Made by a program: the position numbers and the translations under genes | NCBI GenBank assembly: GCA_002432565.1 | Contig: DJFP01000067.1 | Location: forward strand, 12,580 to 38,680 | Direction of reading: 5' to 3' | Source of the DNA: Flavobacteriales bacterium UBA5869 | Lineage (GTDB): Bacteria; Bacteroidota; Bacteroidia; Flavobacteriales_D; Crocinitomicaceae | DNA: 26,101 nt | Shown: piece after piece, positions 17,901-25,970 of the stretch | How positions within the stretch are numbered: the stretch's first letter is position 1 | How the letters are laid out: the number at the start of each line of letters is the position of its first letter | The notes under the pieces: model-generated | What the model saw: the letters and a program-made list of their open reading frames with translations, nothing else | Database searches by the model: none | What the model was told of the DNA's origin: nothing

Positions 17901-20900
17901 TCCAGCTTTGGACTATTTGGGGGCTATGGATTCCGATTGTGGAGAAATTTGCGCCAACAATACCGCTATCTGGATGAGCGCTATTGCTAACGAATGTGAC
18001 AACCTTACAACTACGCAATTGAATAACATTCAAAATCAGTTGCAAAGTTATTGCTTGAGTGATTGTGATGGAGCATCCAACATGTTCGGAGCAATTCAAA
18101 TGAGTGACATCCTGGATGGTAACTCCTATTTAACAGCAGTTCAGGGAATTTTAACTTCGGCTTCCTGTACATTCTCTCTGACTTCTATTGCAGAAGACGA
18201 TACCTGTGAAAATGCCACTACAATTACTTATACAGATGTGCCTGTTCTAGGCCCGTTAAATAATTCCAGAGTTGCATTACTCACTAGTTTAAGTGCAGAC
18301 ATCAGTCCGGCTACATTGCATTACACGCCATTCTTCACTTCTCCTGAGATTTATGCAATTCCCGGAGCTGCAACAGAATTCAGTTACGCGAACTGGCTGG
18401 CAAATACTCAGGTTCGTTTAATGATGGGCTCAACAACATTAGCCGTTTACTCCATCAATCAACTAGCCTCCATACAAGTTCTGGATTATACTATCAGTGG
18501 CATGAACGTAACTTTTAATATCCAGGTAAATTTACTGGACGGAACGCATGCGTATTACACGATTGACAATTTCTACCTGCGCGGATCTTCCAGCACAAGT
18601 TGGAGAGGATACAGTATGGATAAGATTTTAGGTTATAATGATATCTCCTATAAATACTGTCCACCGAATTTGGATGAATATAATGATGACTTCTCATTGG
18701 AGGACTGGCAAGACGACTGTATCGATGATATCTTAGCAGAAGCAACAACACTTGCAAACCTGCAATATGCTCAGGCATACGAAGACTTCATCAACGGATT
18801 AACTCAATCATTCTCATCCAGTTGTTTCGGAACAAGTTTGAACGAGCAATTCTCTATTACATATGGGAAGTGTGAGTACAATTATACTTTGTACTATTAT
18901 GATCAATCAGGAAATTTGGTTCAAACAGTTCCTCCGGCGGGAGTTCACATAACTGCTGCATCCGGTTTCAATGCACAAGGCGTTTGGGATGGGACAACAC
19001 AACCGACTCATCGTCTGAAAACGATTCATAGCTACAATTCAATGAATCAGGAATATAAAACTAACAGCCCAGATGCTGGAATCACCCAAGTTTGGTTTAA
19101 TAAAGCACAGCAGCCTCGTTATTCACAGACAGCACAGCAATTAGCCGCTAACAAATATAGTTATACGAAATTTGACGATTTAGGAAGAGTTATTGAAATT
19201 GGAGTTTTTACCCCGGTCAATTTAACCACAGCATTAAATAATTCTAATGATAATACTTATCCAATAGCTACTGCCGGTGCACCAACCTATGAGGTTGTTA
19301 AAACAATTTTCCACAAGCAGATAGTGACGCTGAATACCGCCCTAGGTTGGAATCCGAGAGATTTAAATAACCGAATTGCTGTAATTTTAACATACGACAC
19401 TTATAAAGGAACAGTCGCATCTTACGATCATGCTCTCTTCTATAATTACGATATTCATGGAAACGTAAAGCAATTATTGACTGACTTCCCATTAATGGGG
19501 GCCAATAACCGTTATAAAACAATAGATTATGAATATGGTGTGTATTCAAAGAAAATTAATCGCATAACCTACCAAAAAGATAAACAGGATCAATTCATGC
19601 ATAATTATTCATATGACGATGATAATCGCCTTTTGTTTGTTAGAACTTCAACAGATGGGATTAAATGGGATATGGATGCACAGTACTATTATTATCTTCA
19701 TGGACCTCTGGCAAGAACTGAGCTTGGAGAGGATAAGGTTCAGGGACTTGACTACGCATATACCCTACAAGGATGGATAAAGGGTGTAAACAGCAATTCG
19801 CTGGTTGCGACGAGAGATATGGGAAAAGATGGAGGCACACAAAATCATAAAGACAAGTACGTGGCACAAGATGCAATGGGTTATAGTTTGACCTATTTCA
19901 ATTATGGCACTGAGATTGATTATAAGCCGATAGTAACACCATCCGCAACCACTAATTGGTTGGCAACTTCAGAAGGGGCGTTTTTACCAGGTACTGCAGC
20001 TACTGCTAATTTATACAACGGAAATATTCGTGCAATGTTAACTTCCATAAGAAAATCTGATAATAATCTATTAGGTAATGTTGTTCGCGTCTACAAATAC
20101 GATCAATTACAAAGAATAAAAGAGGCACAGACCTATACCGCAATCAATCAAGTTGCGGATAATGCCTGGACAGGAGCAACTGCAACAAGCGCTCATTTTA
20201 GTTCTTACACTTATGACCTGAATGGAAATATGATGACCTTTAATCGTAGAAATGATGCCGGTAACTGGATTGATCAGCTAACTTATGGCTATAATATGTC
20301 AGGAACAGAATTGGTCGAAAACCGTTTGTACCATTTGGATGATGCAGTTGCTTCAGGAACCTTTACTGATGATATTGATGACATGGGATCATTAGTTACC
20401 GGTGCAAATATCAACCACCCTACACTGGGAAATAATTATGTCTATGATGCTTTAGGTCGTTTGATTAAAGACAAACAAGAACAAATCGAAACCATTGAAT
20501 GGAGTGCAAGGAATAAAGTGTCTAAAATAATTAGGGCTTCTACCAGTATAAAGCCAGATTTGGAATTTCGCTATAATGCAATGGGACAACGTATTGTCAA
20601 AATTGTGAAACCAAAGAATGCTAATGGAACTATTAATTCCGCTGGAATTAAAACTACATACTATGCTTTGGATGTACAAGGAAACTTATTGGCAACATAT
20701 ACTCAAACAGGAGATGTCGCAACTACTTTTGCTTCAACTGGACTGAATACCACTGCAATGATGCTGGAAGATTTTTATTTGTATGGCACATCCAGATTAG
20801 GAACTCAAATTGCAGATCAAACGATGAATACCAGTTCGAATGTATCTTATACCAGTTCGGATAATAGAGCTTCTGCAATTGTTGCTACAACTCTTACTAC

Positions 20901-22395
20901 CTATACCGCATCTGGAACAATGTACGTTCAATATCGTGTTGGAAGTACTATTTTGAACGATCCGTTTCAATGGAATACGGCATCTAGTTTGGATGCGAAT
21001 GTTTCGGGATTACTGGCAGCAATTAATAACAAAACAGTGACTACAGATGTAAGTGCAAGTTTATGGTATGACAAAAATCCAAGTGGAACAATTTATATCG
21101 AGTTCAATTTCGGTCAACCTGGCAACTGGTTAAATCAGACTTTATCCGTTTATACAGGAACCACTGTATCAGTTACTCTAAATAACGCTCTTACTACAGG
21201 CTCTCATATGGCAAAACAATTTGGTTATGGTTTGTCGAAAGGGTCTGATATTTTTGGGGCAAAACGTTATGAATTAAGCAATCATTTGGGAAATGTTCTT
21301 GCAACTATTTCTGATCGTAAGTGGGGAGTTGATGATGGTATATATAACCTGAGTACGGGAGCAAAGACCTCTTCTACCCCGGATAAAATTACAGATTATT
21401 ATATTTCCACTGTACTAACTTACTCAGATTATGATCCGTTTGGAACTCAACAGAAAGGAAGATATGGCGGAGAAGATTACCGTTATGGATTCCAGGCACA
21501 AGAGATGGATAACGAAATCAAAGGACAGGGTTACTCATTGAATTATGAATACCGCATGCACGATCCACGAATAGGACGATTCTTTACTGTAGACCCTCTT
21601 GCTGGCGATTATCCTCATAATTCAGTTTACGCATTTAGTGAAAATACTGTAATAAATGCTGTTGAATTAGAAGGTTTGGAGAAGACAGTAGTCATTCACA
21701 GAAGATTATTTGATCCGAAATTAAATACATGGAACTACGGTGAGGTTAAAATGTCTTATGCTGCATATCTTAAATCGCTTGGTTTAAAGCCTTCAGCAAG
21801 TGCCAAAGCCGAGTGGGGGCCGAGAGGAGGAGGAGTTTTACATGTATATGAGTTTTCTGAAGAGGATAATCCGAGAGAACCATGGAGCACAGAAAAAGTA
21901 TACGAAAAGGACGCTTGGGATCACTATTATCAGCTTTGGTATAGAAGAGGTTATAAATATGTCCATGAAAGAATAGAAGACATCAAATTGCTTGAAGAGT
22001 TCTGGGCAACTATGACCGAAGAGGAGAAAAAAGAATTCAAAAAAGCTTTTGATGAATGGAACAGAACTAAAATATCCTCGGGTTCAAGCAAGACAAGCAT
22101 ACCTCCTAATGATCACTCAGGTATGAGTAAATATTATGAGTTTTTAGAAAAGGACGACTCCGGTTGGGAAGTATTGATTCCCGAGAAGACCTTCGGAGAA
22201 GTTGAGTTTAAAGACATCAAGGACGGACAGTACTATTGGGAAAAAGCAGACCATGGTGATGGATTGGGAAGTGTTTACGGATTTTATAGGAAATTGGATG
22301 GGAAAGCGGTGCCTTTATCAAATGAACAAGTTAAAAAATTAGGACTAACAGAGGAGAACACGCAAAGATTAAAAATAACAATGACACAGTATTAA
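14941..22395 (+). CDS. RHS repeat-associated core protein with polymorphic C-terminal domain
   Basis: A secreted 2484-aa RHS protein. A signal peptide (1-20) is followed by an N-terminal beta domain and a Bacteroidota RHS opening near 299-350 ([24 protein letters not shown]). A large insert (about 582-1311) holds about 23 Cys. YD repeats run from about 1311 ([11 protein letters not shown]) through 1406-2200, with units such as [19 protein letters not shown] and YDALGRLI. The RHS core is at 2202-2248 ([14 protein letters not shown], then YAFSEN and ELEGLE). The last 236 residues (2249-2484) differ in character, being charged and rich in Trp, Tyr, Lys and Glu, and are the expected position of a polymorphic toxin domain. 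I do not recognise its activity. RHS shells enclose and deliver such domains; targets here are unknown. Last gene of the operon, followed by a terminator. Confidence 0.92.
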   Translation: MKKILIFSIAILSCLFVNSQELLSTSRYQLANIGLGSAIFMEDPLKPMEVSADNKIDRRFRLELVYDRNTHTDIVGSTNWRLTMNFKNTITSQEESLVVEFTPNGTSRYSSWADFKTTGQPLDYNMTWSVTQMVIEKYNGSSWVSATLSDIPMTDIHLEAMVLNDRIVKLSTAAPKLSITNGNELNWTPIDGAVEYDVEWVFIHELDQFTYTTAQSPFDFKQGVRITTYKHQYKIDLVYPKGTLYFRVRPRGYVFRTGNKEVYSYNTWSYAKKSGSGNMSLAITTNFEEKKTWQYNVVYAENGMSKSSLIYFDGSLRARQELSLQKSTGQITAISSLYDYEGRSTVKVVPTPINSNSLNYYNNLHRDATGTAFDKADFDLGTSAAMGTGSGAGRYYSSANDLTSDPFRSRIPDAEGYPYEQVIMSNDNLGRPKVSSEVGLTHRLGGGHETYYYYIKPTDRDLRELFGSNVGNLSHYEKQVQIDPNGQATVIYSDQKGHTIATGMMNGSPTNLLPLDNNPAGTPVTTVSSLMPMNLITTDNNGNMQSVVDYTHLNLGTNSITLTYDLVNGGINSIGQYFGTSCASCFYELEIRVYDPSGALVNLGYTSQTVPGSPLDRIRERYSADQLNCASPNFDPALAVVTKTLTLTQQGEYRIQKILRVDQQAVANYIGTYASTLPGAPDLNDYLDSYLSNVVTTGCGFDCASFYEQECREDLGLPVTGPSSAFTTQQQLDLTNCINSKCADASNTGDIMDEVSNDEAQCDMLLNVLSTDVSPGGWVFETDAVWRANAANWDRNYPKEDGSGNFNPTSIADLEANWETSWGQNHDLIASHPEYCHYEKCVTLSSLKGYIYTINNVTTLAGAQPIYINGSGDLVVSNDPISGHPLYSSGFSSFLSNLNNNFQGTGGSVYDYVTTTMYTSYPNLFQDANGVALTGTALDNRIWMYVRSIYLGEREKFIELNYSPTCAYIDNPNANFVDPQINTPGANPALDYLGAMDSDCGEICANNTAIWMSAIANECDNLTTTQLNNIQNQLQSYCLSDCDGASNMFGAIQMSDILDGNSYLTAVQGILTSASCTFSLTSIAEDDTCENATTITYTDVPVLGPLNNSRVALLTSLSADISPATLHYTPFFTSPEIYAIPGAATEFSYANWLANTQVRLMMGSTTLAVYSINQLASIQVLDYTISGMNVTFNIQVNLLDGTHAYYTIDNFYLRGSSSTSWRGYSMDKILGYNDISYKYCPPNLDEYNDDFSLEDWQDDCIDDILAEATTLANLQYAQAYEDFINGLTQSFSSSCFGTSLNEQFSITYGKCEYNYTLYYYDQSGNLVQTVPPAGVHITAASGFNAQGVWDGTTQPTHRLKTIHSYNSMNQEYKTNSPDAGITQVWFNKAQQPRYSQTAQQLAANKYSYTKFDDLGRVIEIGVFTPVNLTTALNNSNDNTYPIATAGAPTYEVVKTIFHKQIVTLNTALGWNPRDLNNRIAVILTYDTYKGTVASYDHALFYNYDIHGNVKQLLTDFPLMGANNRYKTIDYEYGVYSKKINRITYQKDKQDQFMHNYSYDDDNRLLFVRTSTDGIKWDMDAQYYYYLHGPLARTELGEDKVQGLDYAYTLQGWIKGVNSNSLVATRDMGKDGGTQNHKDKYVAQDAMGYSLTYFNYGTEIDYKPIVTPSATTNWLATSEGAFLPGTAATANLYNGNIRAMLTSIRKSDNNLLGNVVRVYKYDQLQRIKEAQTYTAINQVADNAWTGATATSAHFSSYTYDLNGNMMTFNRRNDAGNWIDQLTYGYNMSGTELVENRLYHLDDAVASGTFTDDIDDMGSLVTGANINHPTLGNNYVYDALGRLIKDKQEQIETIEWSARNKVSKIIRASTSIKPDLEFRYNAMGQRIVKIVKPKNANGTINSAGIKTTYYALDVQGNLLATYTQTGDVATTFASTGLNTTAMMLEDFYLYGTSRLGTQIADQTMNTSSNVSYTSSDNRASAIVATTLTTYTASGTMYVQYRVGSTILNDPFQWNTASSLDANVSGLLAAINNKTVTTDVSASLWYDKNPSGTIYIEFNFGQPGNWLNQTLSVYTGTTVSVTLNNALTTGSHMAKQFGYGLSKGSDIFGAKRYELSNHLGNVLATISDRKWGVDDGIYNLSTGAKTSSTPDKITDYYISTVLTYSDYDPFGTQQKGRYGGEDYRYGFQAQEMDNEIKGQGYSLNYEYRMHDPRIGRFFTVDPLAGDYPHNSVYAFSENTVINAVELEGLEKTVVIHRRLFDPKLNTWNYGEVKMSYAAYLKSLGLKPSASAKAEWGPRGGGVLHVYEFSEEDNPREPWSTEKVYEKDAWDHYYQLWYRRGYKYVHERIEDIKLLEEFWATMTEEEKKEFKKAFDEWNRTKISSGSSKTSIPPNDHSGMSKYYEFLEKDDSGWEVLIPEKTFGEVEFKDIKDGQYYWEKADHGDGLGSVYGFYRKLDGKAVPLSNEQVKKLGLTEENTQRLKITMTQY

Positions 22396-22403
22396 ACTTC
22401 ATT

Positions 22404-22435
22404 AAGTCAATACCTTTAGAAAGGTATTGACTTTT
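22404..22435 (+). terminator. Intrinsic terminator of the RHS operon
   Basis: Bases 22404-22416 pair perfectly with 22421-22433 (13 bp, 4-nt loop TAGA) and the hairpin runs into TTTT. It begins 8 bp after the stop codon of the 2484-aa RHS gene. It separates that gene from the small membrane protein downstream. Confidence 0.88.
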
Positions 22436-22594
22436 GATACTTTTCATAAGTAGTAGCACAGCTATGATTTTTTACAATTCATTTCAGTTTTTCTTATGTG
22501 ATTTACACTAAAATACGGAGTAACTTGTTCGGAAATCAACAAAAGTTCCGATAGATTAGATTAATATCAAACTATTTAGTTATTTTAATAGATT

Positions 22595-22978
22595 ATGAGT
22601 TACACTTTCCTGAGTACAGAGATTGAAACGATAGTGCTTTTTATATCAGTAGGTATATACCTTACTATTATCTCTTTAATTCAAGGCAAGTTTATTAAGA
22701 AACTCAAATCCGTGAATAAAAAAAGCTCTAAAGAGAAAATTGCAGAAACAAAGGCTTCAATTAAAAAGCTCCGACTTGTAAGTTTGCTATATTGCCTAAT
22801 AGGCTTGATCTTTCATGTTATTTTATATCTTGCAATAGAATCACCTTATCGTTCGGGATATTTTTTGTCCATGTTTTTTGTTTACCTCGGAAGCTGTGTA
22901 ATTGTTCAAGGTAATTTTCTGCTTAGGGGGGAAAGTATTTTTCGAGGTACTGGTGATTTTGGAGGATTACCAGGTTAA
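22595..22978 (+). CDS. Small three-helix membrane protein, candidate immunity protein
   Basis: Not recognised by sequence. The 127-aa product has hydrophobic segments at about 12-30, 60-80 and 88-109. A strongly basic, Lys/Ser-rich linker (32-60) separates the first two, and a Gly-rich tail ends the protein. It lies directly downstream of the polymorphic C-terminus of the RHS protein, where immunity genes are normally found in such loci. A membrane immunity protein would suit a toxin acting on the membrane or periplasm, but that is inference from position alone. It is separated from the RHS gene by 199 bp and a terminator, so it probably has its own promoter, though I cannot point to a good TAnnTTTG element. 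Confidence 0.7.
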   Translation: MSYTFLSTEIETIVLFISVGIYLTIISLIQGKFIKKLKSVNKKSSKEKIAETKASIKKLRLVSLLYCLIGLIFHVILYLAIESPYRSGYFLSMFFVYLGSCVIVQGNFLLRGESIFRGTGDFGGLPG

Positions 22979-23215
22979 CCATAGACAGTGATGCATTATA
23001 GCAAATTATAATTTGACACACAGTTGCGCAGGATAAGATCTATCTTGCACTTTTTGTTTCTATCTTGTTTTCTATCATATAACACATACCCTCTGCATTA
23101 AGAAATCCCCTATCCGGAACAAATTCCCATTAAAAAATTTCTACCAACTTACCCCTTAGATTCAGGACGTTAGAAAATTCGCTTCATTTTTTTTCTTTTT
23201 TTTTGCTCAAAACCC
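22979..23215. other. Non-coding stretch before the tRNA promoter
   Basis: No gene is supported in the roughly 300 bp between the small membrane protein and the tRNA. It contains a perfect 14-bp palindrome (23002-23015, CAAATTATAATTTG) shortly after the stop codon of the membrane protein gene, two copies of TCTATCTTG (23039-23075), and T-rich runs at 23187-23204. None of these is a clear terminator. Confidence 0.45.
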
Positions 23216-23245
23216 TTGCATAAACACAAAAGATATCTATCTTTG
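23216..23245 (+). promoter_or_regulatory. Bacteroidota sigma-A-type promoter of tRNA-Lys
   Basis: TTG (23216-23218) and TATCTTTG (23238-23245) are separated by 19 bp, matching the Bacteroidota -33/-7 consensus (TTG, TAnnTTTG) exactly. It lies 40 bp before the mature tRNA 5' end. The leader carries a small hairpin (ATCAC 23254-23258 with GTGAT 23265-23269). Confidence 0.85.
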
Positions 23246-23285
23246 CACCCGCAATCACGAATGAGTGATGAAGTAAAAATAACAA

Positions 23286-23358
23286 GATTCCGTAGCTCAG
23301 CTGGTAGAGCAATACACTTTTAATGTATGGGTCCTGGGTTCGAATCCCAGCGGGATCA
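23286..23358 (+). tRNA. tRNA-Lys, anticodon TTT (UUU)
   Basis: A complete cloverleaf can be drawn. The acceptor stem pairs 23286-23292 with 23351-23357 (one T-G wobble) and the discriminator A is at 23358. The D stem is GCTC 23295-23298 with GAGC 23307-23310. The anticodon stem is 23312-23316 with 23324-23328, loop CTTTTAA, anticodon TTT at 23319-23321. The T stem is CTGGG 23334-23338 with CCCAG 23346-23350 around TTCGAAT. It is 73 nt long with no encoded CCA. It is a single-gene transcript with its own promoter and terminator. Confidence 0.97.
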
Positions 23359-23360
23359 CA

Positions 23361-23400
23361 AAAAGAAAAAAGCATCGCGAGAGTGATGCTTTTTTCTTTT
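23361..23400 (+). terminator. Intrinsic terminator of tRNA-Lys
   Basis: Bases 23361-23376 and 23385-23400 form a perfect 16-bp inverted repeat (core AGCATC/GATGCT) with an 8-nt loop and a T-rich 3' arm (TTTTTTCTTTT). It starts 3 bp after the tRNA 3' end. Confidence 0.9.
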
Positions 23401-23669
23401 TACATCATTCCCGTTTCGCTACCGCTGTAGCTTTAACGAACGCGGTCTATTTCTCATTCTGCCCGATTTCCAAGATGCTTTTTTCTTCAGAGTGAGAATG
23501 AGAACGGAGAGCAGGATCCGTGTTCGAAGCTTGAATTCTATTTCCCCATTCGAGGTCAGACAACTCTTACAAGTGTCAGACTCCGTCAGAGGGGATTCAA
23601 GGAGAGGGTAAGCCAAATTCCACAGATCAGTCATTTAAACAAATCACTGACGAGTTCACTCCGATTAAT
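23401..23669. other. Non-coding stretch with short repeats
   Basis: No supported gene. GATGCTTTTTTCTT at 23474-23487 repeats the 3' arm of the tRNA terminator (23385-23398). GTCAGA occurs at 23555-23560, 23575-23580 and 23585-23590, that is with spacings of 20 and 10 bp. A 71-codon minus-strand reading frame across it (23419-23634) has no start context or family resemblance and is not called. Confidence 0.45.
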
Positions 23670-23697
23670 AAAAAAGCGAACTACTCCCGTAATTCGC
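23670..23697 (-). terminator. Intrinsic terminator of the inclusion-body/GH64-like operon
   Basis: On the minus strand GCGAA (23697-23693) pairs with TTCGC (23680-23676), extended by three more pairs around a 4-nt loop after one mismatch, and is followed by six T (23675-23670). It lies about 45 bp beyond the stop codon of the GH64-like gene. Confidence 0.75.
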
Positions 23698-23742
23698 CTT
23701 CTTCTGTTTTCAATAGTTTTAAAGCATCTGTGACAACTGAAT

Positions 23743-25020
23743 TTACATGGCCGGAATCCACCTTCCGATGGTAAGTGTTACATCCTGTCCTGATCCCACA
23801 GAGTAGTTGGTTTTGGACGGCACATTATTTCCTCCCGACCAGCTTCCTACATTCGGATTTTCATCCAGGCTGAATCCATAAGCCATTCCCAGGGTTTTAT
23901 CGGAGTTAGGACCCATGATTATTCCTCCATGATTTTTTGCACAGTGGAAAAACTTGGCGTATGCATCATAAACGCTCGGTTCCTGGTTGTATGTATTGTT
24001 GTGATTCGTGTACCAGTTTTGAATGTTCGTCCATGCTGTAGAGGTATAACCATCAGAAATACTTCCCCCCTCACCTACAACTCCGTCCAACAACACTCCG
24101 CGTGAAATGGCCTGGAAAATGGCGGCTTCTATTTGGCTGAAAGCATAGTACTCATCTTGATTTTCTCCTGTTTTGATACCACGAACAGCCTGCATAAATC
24201 CCTGATCACCGGCAAAATCACTTACCGGAATAGTTACTGTTAATTTGTTTGGTCCGTTAAGCGTAAATTTTGTTCCGTCACTTGTACCCGAATAAGTACC
24301 CACTGTGGCAGCGTTCAGGTAAAGATTTAGTTGATTTCCCTTTGTAAAAAAGTCATTGATGGTGTTCGTCCAATAACCGCTTAGTCCACTGGCATTAGTG
24401 TTAATTGCCAGCCAGTCTTTGGGTGAAACAATTGCAGAAAACTGACTCATGATCAAATCAGGATAACCGGTACCTGTCGGACTGGTATACAATAATTGCG
24501 CGAATGCACTTCCCAGCGGATCTGAACCGGTAAACGTATTAAAAGCTGCTGCAATCTCCGGACGCGAAATAGCCGGAATCGCTCCATAAACCAGTGAATC
24601 GTTCGCTACCGTAAAGGAAAGATTCAATCCGAAGGAATCTACCGCAGATACATCGTACTGGGCATTGGGACCAAACTCAAAAATGTCGTAAGGACCCGGA
24701 GGGCAAACTCCCGGGGCGGCATTAAACGGATAGGCCGTATACCCGGTGGTCGGTGAAAGCGCCGCAGGTGTAGTTGTAATTTCCGTAACCAGGAATACCA
24801 GGCGGTTGTTTCCCAGGTTTGTTACATTCGGTACATTGACCGTCAATCCATCATTGATATTGATATAATTGCCGGTGGTTGCCGTAAAATTCCCGTCCGT
24901 ATTCAGATACATGTAAGCGTCTGACTGCTGGATAAATCCGGCAACCCAAACAGTATACTTAGAAGTATCCAGGGAAGTACCATTTTTTAGAGTAATTGTA
25001 TTAAGTGTAGTTGCTGACAT
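23743..25020 (-). CDS. GH64-like (beta-1,3-glucanase/thaumatin-fold) protein
   Basis: A 425-aa protein whose landmarks follow glycoside hydrolase family 64 in order. An N-terminal strand region (YTVWVAGF, 22-29) comes first. DIFEFGPNAQYDVSAVDSF (112-130) corresponds to the EF...S-x-VDF catalytic segment, with E115 and D128 as candidate acids. SAIVSPKDWL (195-204) follows, and YAKFFH (354-359) with MAYGFSLDEN (379-388) corresponds to the family's YAR..HE...AFPYDD ending. GH64 enzymes cut beta-1,3-glucan to laminaripentaose. There is no signal peptide, which is odd for a secreted glucanase, and the two acids are only 13 residues apart, so catalysis is uncertain; a binding or structural role is possible. 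It is second in an operon with the AidA/PixA-like gene, 89 bp away across a hairpin. The family call comes from motif order only. Confidence 0.7.
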   Translation of the reverse strand: MSATTLNTITLKNGTSLDTSKYTVWVAGFIQQSDAYMYLNTDGNFTATTGNYININDGLTVNVPNVTNLGNNRLVFLVTEITTTPAALSPTTGYTAYPFNAAPGVCPPGPYDIFEFGPNAQYDVSAVDSFGLNLSFTVANDSLVYGAIPAISRPEIAAAFNTFTGSDPLGSAFAQLLYTSPTGTGYPDLIMSQFSAIVSPKDWLAINTNASGLSGYWTNTINDFFTKGNQLNLYLNAATVGTYSGTSDGTKFTLNGPNKLTVTIPVSDFAGDQGFMQAVRGIKTGENQDEYYAFSQIEAAIFQAISRGVLLDGVVGEGGSISDGYTSTAWTNIQNWYTNHNNTYNQEPSVYDAYAKFFHCAKNHGGIIMGPNSDKTLGMAYGFSLDENPNVGSWSGGNNVPSKTNYSVGSGQDVTLTIGRWIPAM

Positions 25021-25057
25021 AAAGCTATCATTTTTTAGTCCTATGGTTTTGTTGTGA

Positions 25058-25088
25058 AACCGACCCTGACAAAAAGTAAGGGCCGGTT
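25058..25088 (-). other. Intercistronic hairpin between the AidA/PixA-like and GH64-like genes
   Basis: In the minus-strand RNA, bases 25088-25079 pair with 25067-25058 over ten pairs including one G-U; on the plus strand the same position would be an A-C mismatch, so the structure is adapted to the minus transcript. No T-run follows, so it is not a standard terminator. It may protect the upstream mRNA end or tune expression of the downstream gene. Confidence 0.55.
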
Positions 25089-25109
25089 ATTCATTATATT
25101 TCCGGTCAA

Positions 25110-25661
25110 TTAGTTATTAACGTTAATGAACGGATCCCAAAGATAGTAGCCGATGACAGCTCCGGTTTGGGTGTTTAATACTGCAAAAGACATGTTGTAT
25201 TGTGTCGATCCTGCACCGTTAACCTGGAACAGCCATTGCGCACAAATAAATGTATTCGGGCTACCGGCATTCGGATACCCGGAAGGAATTTTATTGGCAA
25301 ATTGCGGTTGACTTCCTGATCCTCCGGATTGGAGGCAGTAGTTTGTCCATTCCGCCGTGTTCGGACCTAAACTTCTTACGTTGGCATTACTTAATGCCGT
25401 GTTGTAAAGCACCGGGTAATAATTTTGACCTGCTCCGGGAGCTGAAATAGTGAAGACAATTTCATCCCCGACATTAGCAGAAATAGTTAATTCTGATCCT
25501 CCCTGGTCATTGACAACAGCACTTCCCTGTGCCATCATTTCTACGTAAACATCAGAAGAACTGTAGCTTCCTAAGCTAATTGGAGCATTCCACGAACCTC
25601 CCGGTTTACTTTGTGCGAGTGTAATTGCGTCGACTGTAATTGCGACAAAAATTTGTGCCAT
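25110..25661 (-). CDS. AidA/PixA-family inclusion-body protein
   Basis: A 183-aa protein matching the AidA/PixA (inclusion body protein) family in layout. It has an N-terminal strand (IFVAITVDAITL), a central GSELTISANVGDEIVFTIS segment (55-73), an aromatic YYPVLYN strand (81-87), a WLFQVNGAG segment, and a C-terminal GYYLWDPFINV (171-181) that is the family's most characteristic ending. PixA forms cytoplasmic crystalline inclusions in Xenorhabdus; AidA is quorum-controlled in other proteobacteria. The biochemical function is unknown for the family. There is no signal peptide, consistent with cytoplasmic location. It is upstream of and probably co-transcribed with the GH64-like gene. Its leader has two adjacent hairpins (25711-25733 and 25690-25711). 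The family call is from motif memory. Confidence 0.75.
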   Translation of the reverse strand: MAQIFVAITVDAITLAQSKPGGSWNAPISLGSYSSSDVYVEMMAQGSAVVNDQGGSELTISANVGDEIVFTISAPGAGQNYYPVLYNTALSNANVRSLGPNTAEWTNYCLQSGGSGSQPQFANKIPSGYPNAGSPNTFICAQWLFQVNGAGSTQYNMSFAVLNTQTGAVIGYYLWDPFINVNN

Positions 25662-25970
25662 AATGGGTAGTTTAAATTTCCTTACTCATGAGGCTTTTCG
25701 GGTTCCGCCTCCTGTTTGAGTTGACTGAACAGGAACAGTCTGTTTTTTTGAGTGGTCCAGCTCCACTGCTATAAGGTTGCAACACTTACTGAACAAGACA
25801 AAGTAAGAGCAATAAGATGGGAATTCTTTACACAGAAATACCGGTTTAAAAAAACAGGTATTTTTATCTGGTTTTTAGGTTTAGAGGTCTGATTATTTTG
25901 ATAACTTATTTATACTGATAAATTCGGCACAAGTATTTATATTTGATGTCAAATACTAAAAACACATTTT
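25662..25970. other. 309-bp divergent intergenic region
   Basis: Separates the minus-strand AidA/PixA-like gene from the plus-strand gene at the window end. No ORF is supported. On the minus strand the leader of the AidA/PixA-like gene can form two abutting hairpins: CCTGTT/AACAGG (plus-strand arms 25711-25716 and 25728-25733) and GAGGC/GCCTC (25690-25694 and 25707-25711). A minus-strand TTACTTTG (25799-25806) is one mismatch from a -7 element but has no partner TTG. The plus-strand promoter is listed separately. Confidence 0.5.
25938..25955 (+). promoter_or_regulatory. -7 element overlapped by a perfect dyad
   Basis: TATATTTG (25938-25945) matches the -7 consensus and lies 25 bp before the ATG at 25971. 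It overlaps a perfect inverted repeat TATTTGA (25940-25946) / TCAAATA (25949-25955) with a 2-bp gap, which would cover the -7 region and the transcription start. A repressor bound here would block initiation. No clear TTG is found at the -33 position. Confidence 0.5.

Noticed and set aside
23002..23015. 14-bp perfect palindrome CAAATTATAATTTG after the small membrane protein gene
   Set aside because: It has no loop or T-run to serve as a terminator and is not clearly placed over a promoter; AT-rich palindromes of this size are expected by chance here.
23184..23375. 63-codon minus-strand ORF containing an AGIRTQDP-like sequence
   Set aside because: It is the reverse complement of the tRNA-Lys gene. 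The AGIRTQDP...LLYQLSY sequence is a well-known false translation of tRNA genes.
23514..23538. Four six-base restriction sites (BamHI, BstBI, HindIII, EcoRI) within 25 bp, resembling a cloning polylinker
   Set aside because: The flanks on both sides show no vector sequence and blend into native-looking intergenic DNA, so chance is more likely than contamination.
23419..23634. 71-codon minus-strand ORF downstream of the tRNA terminator
   Set aside because: Basic, low-complexity product with no family resemblance, overlapping a terminator-arm repeat and other short repeats; no promoter or start context supports it.
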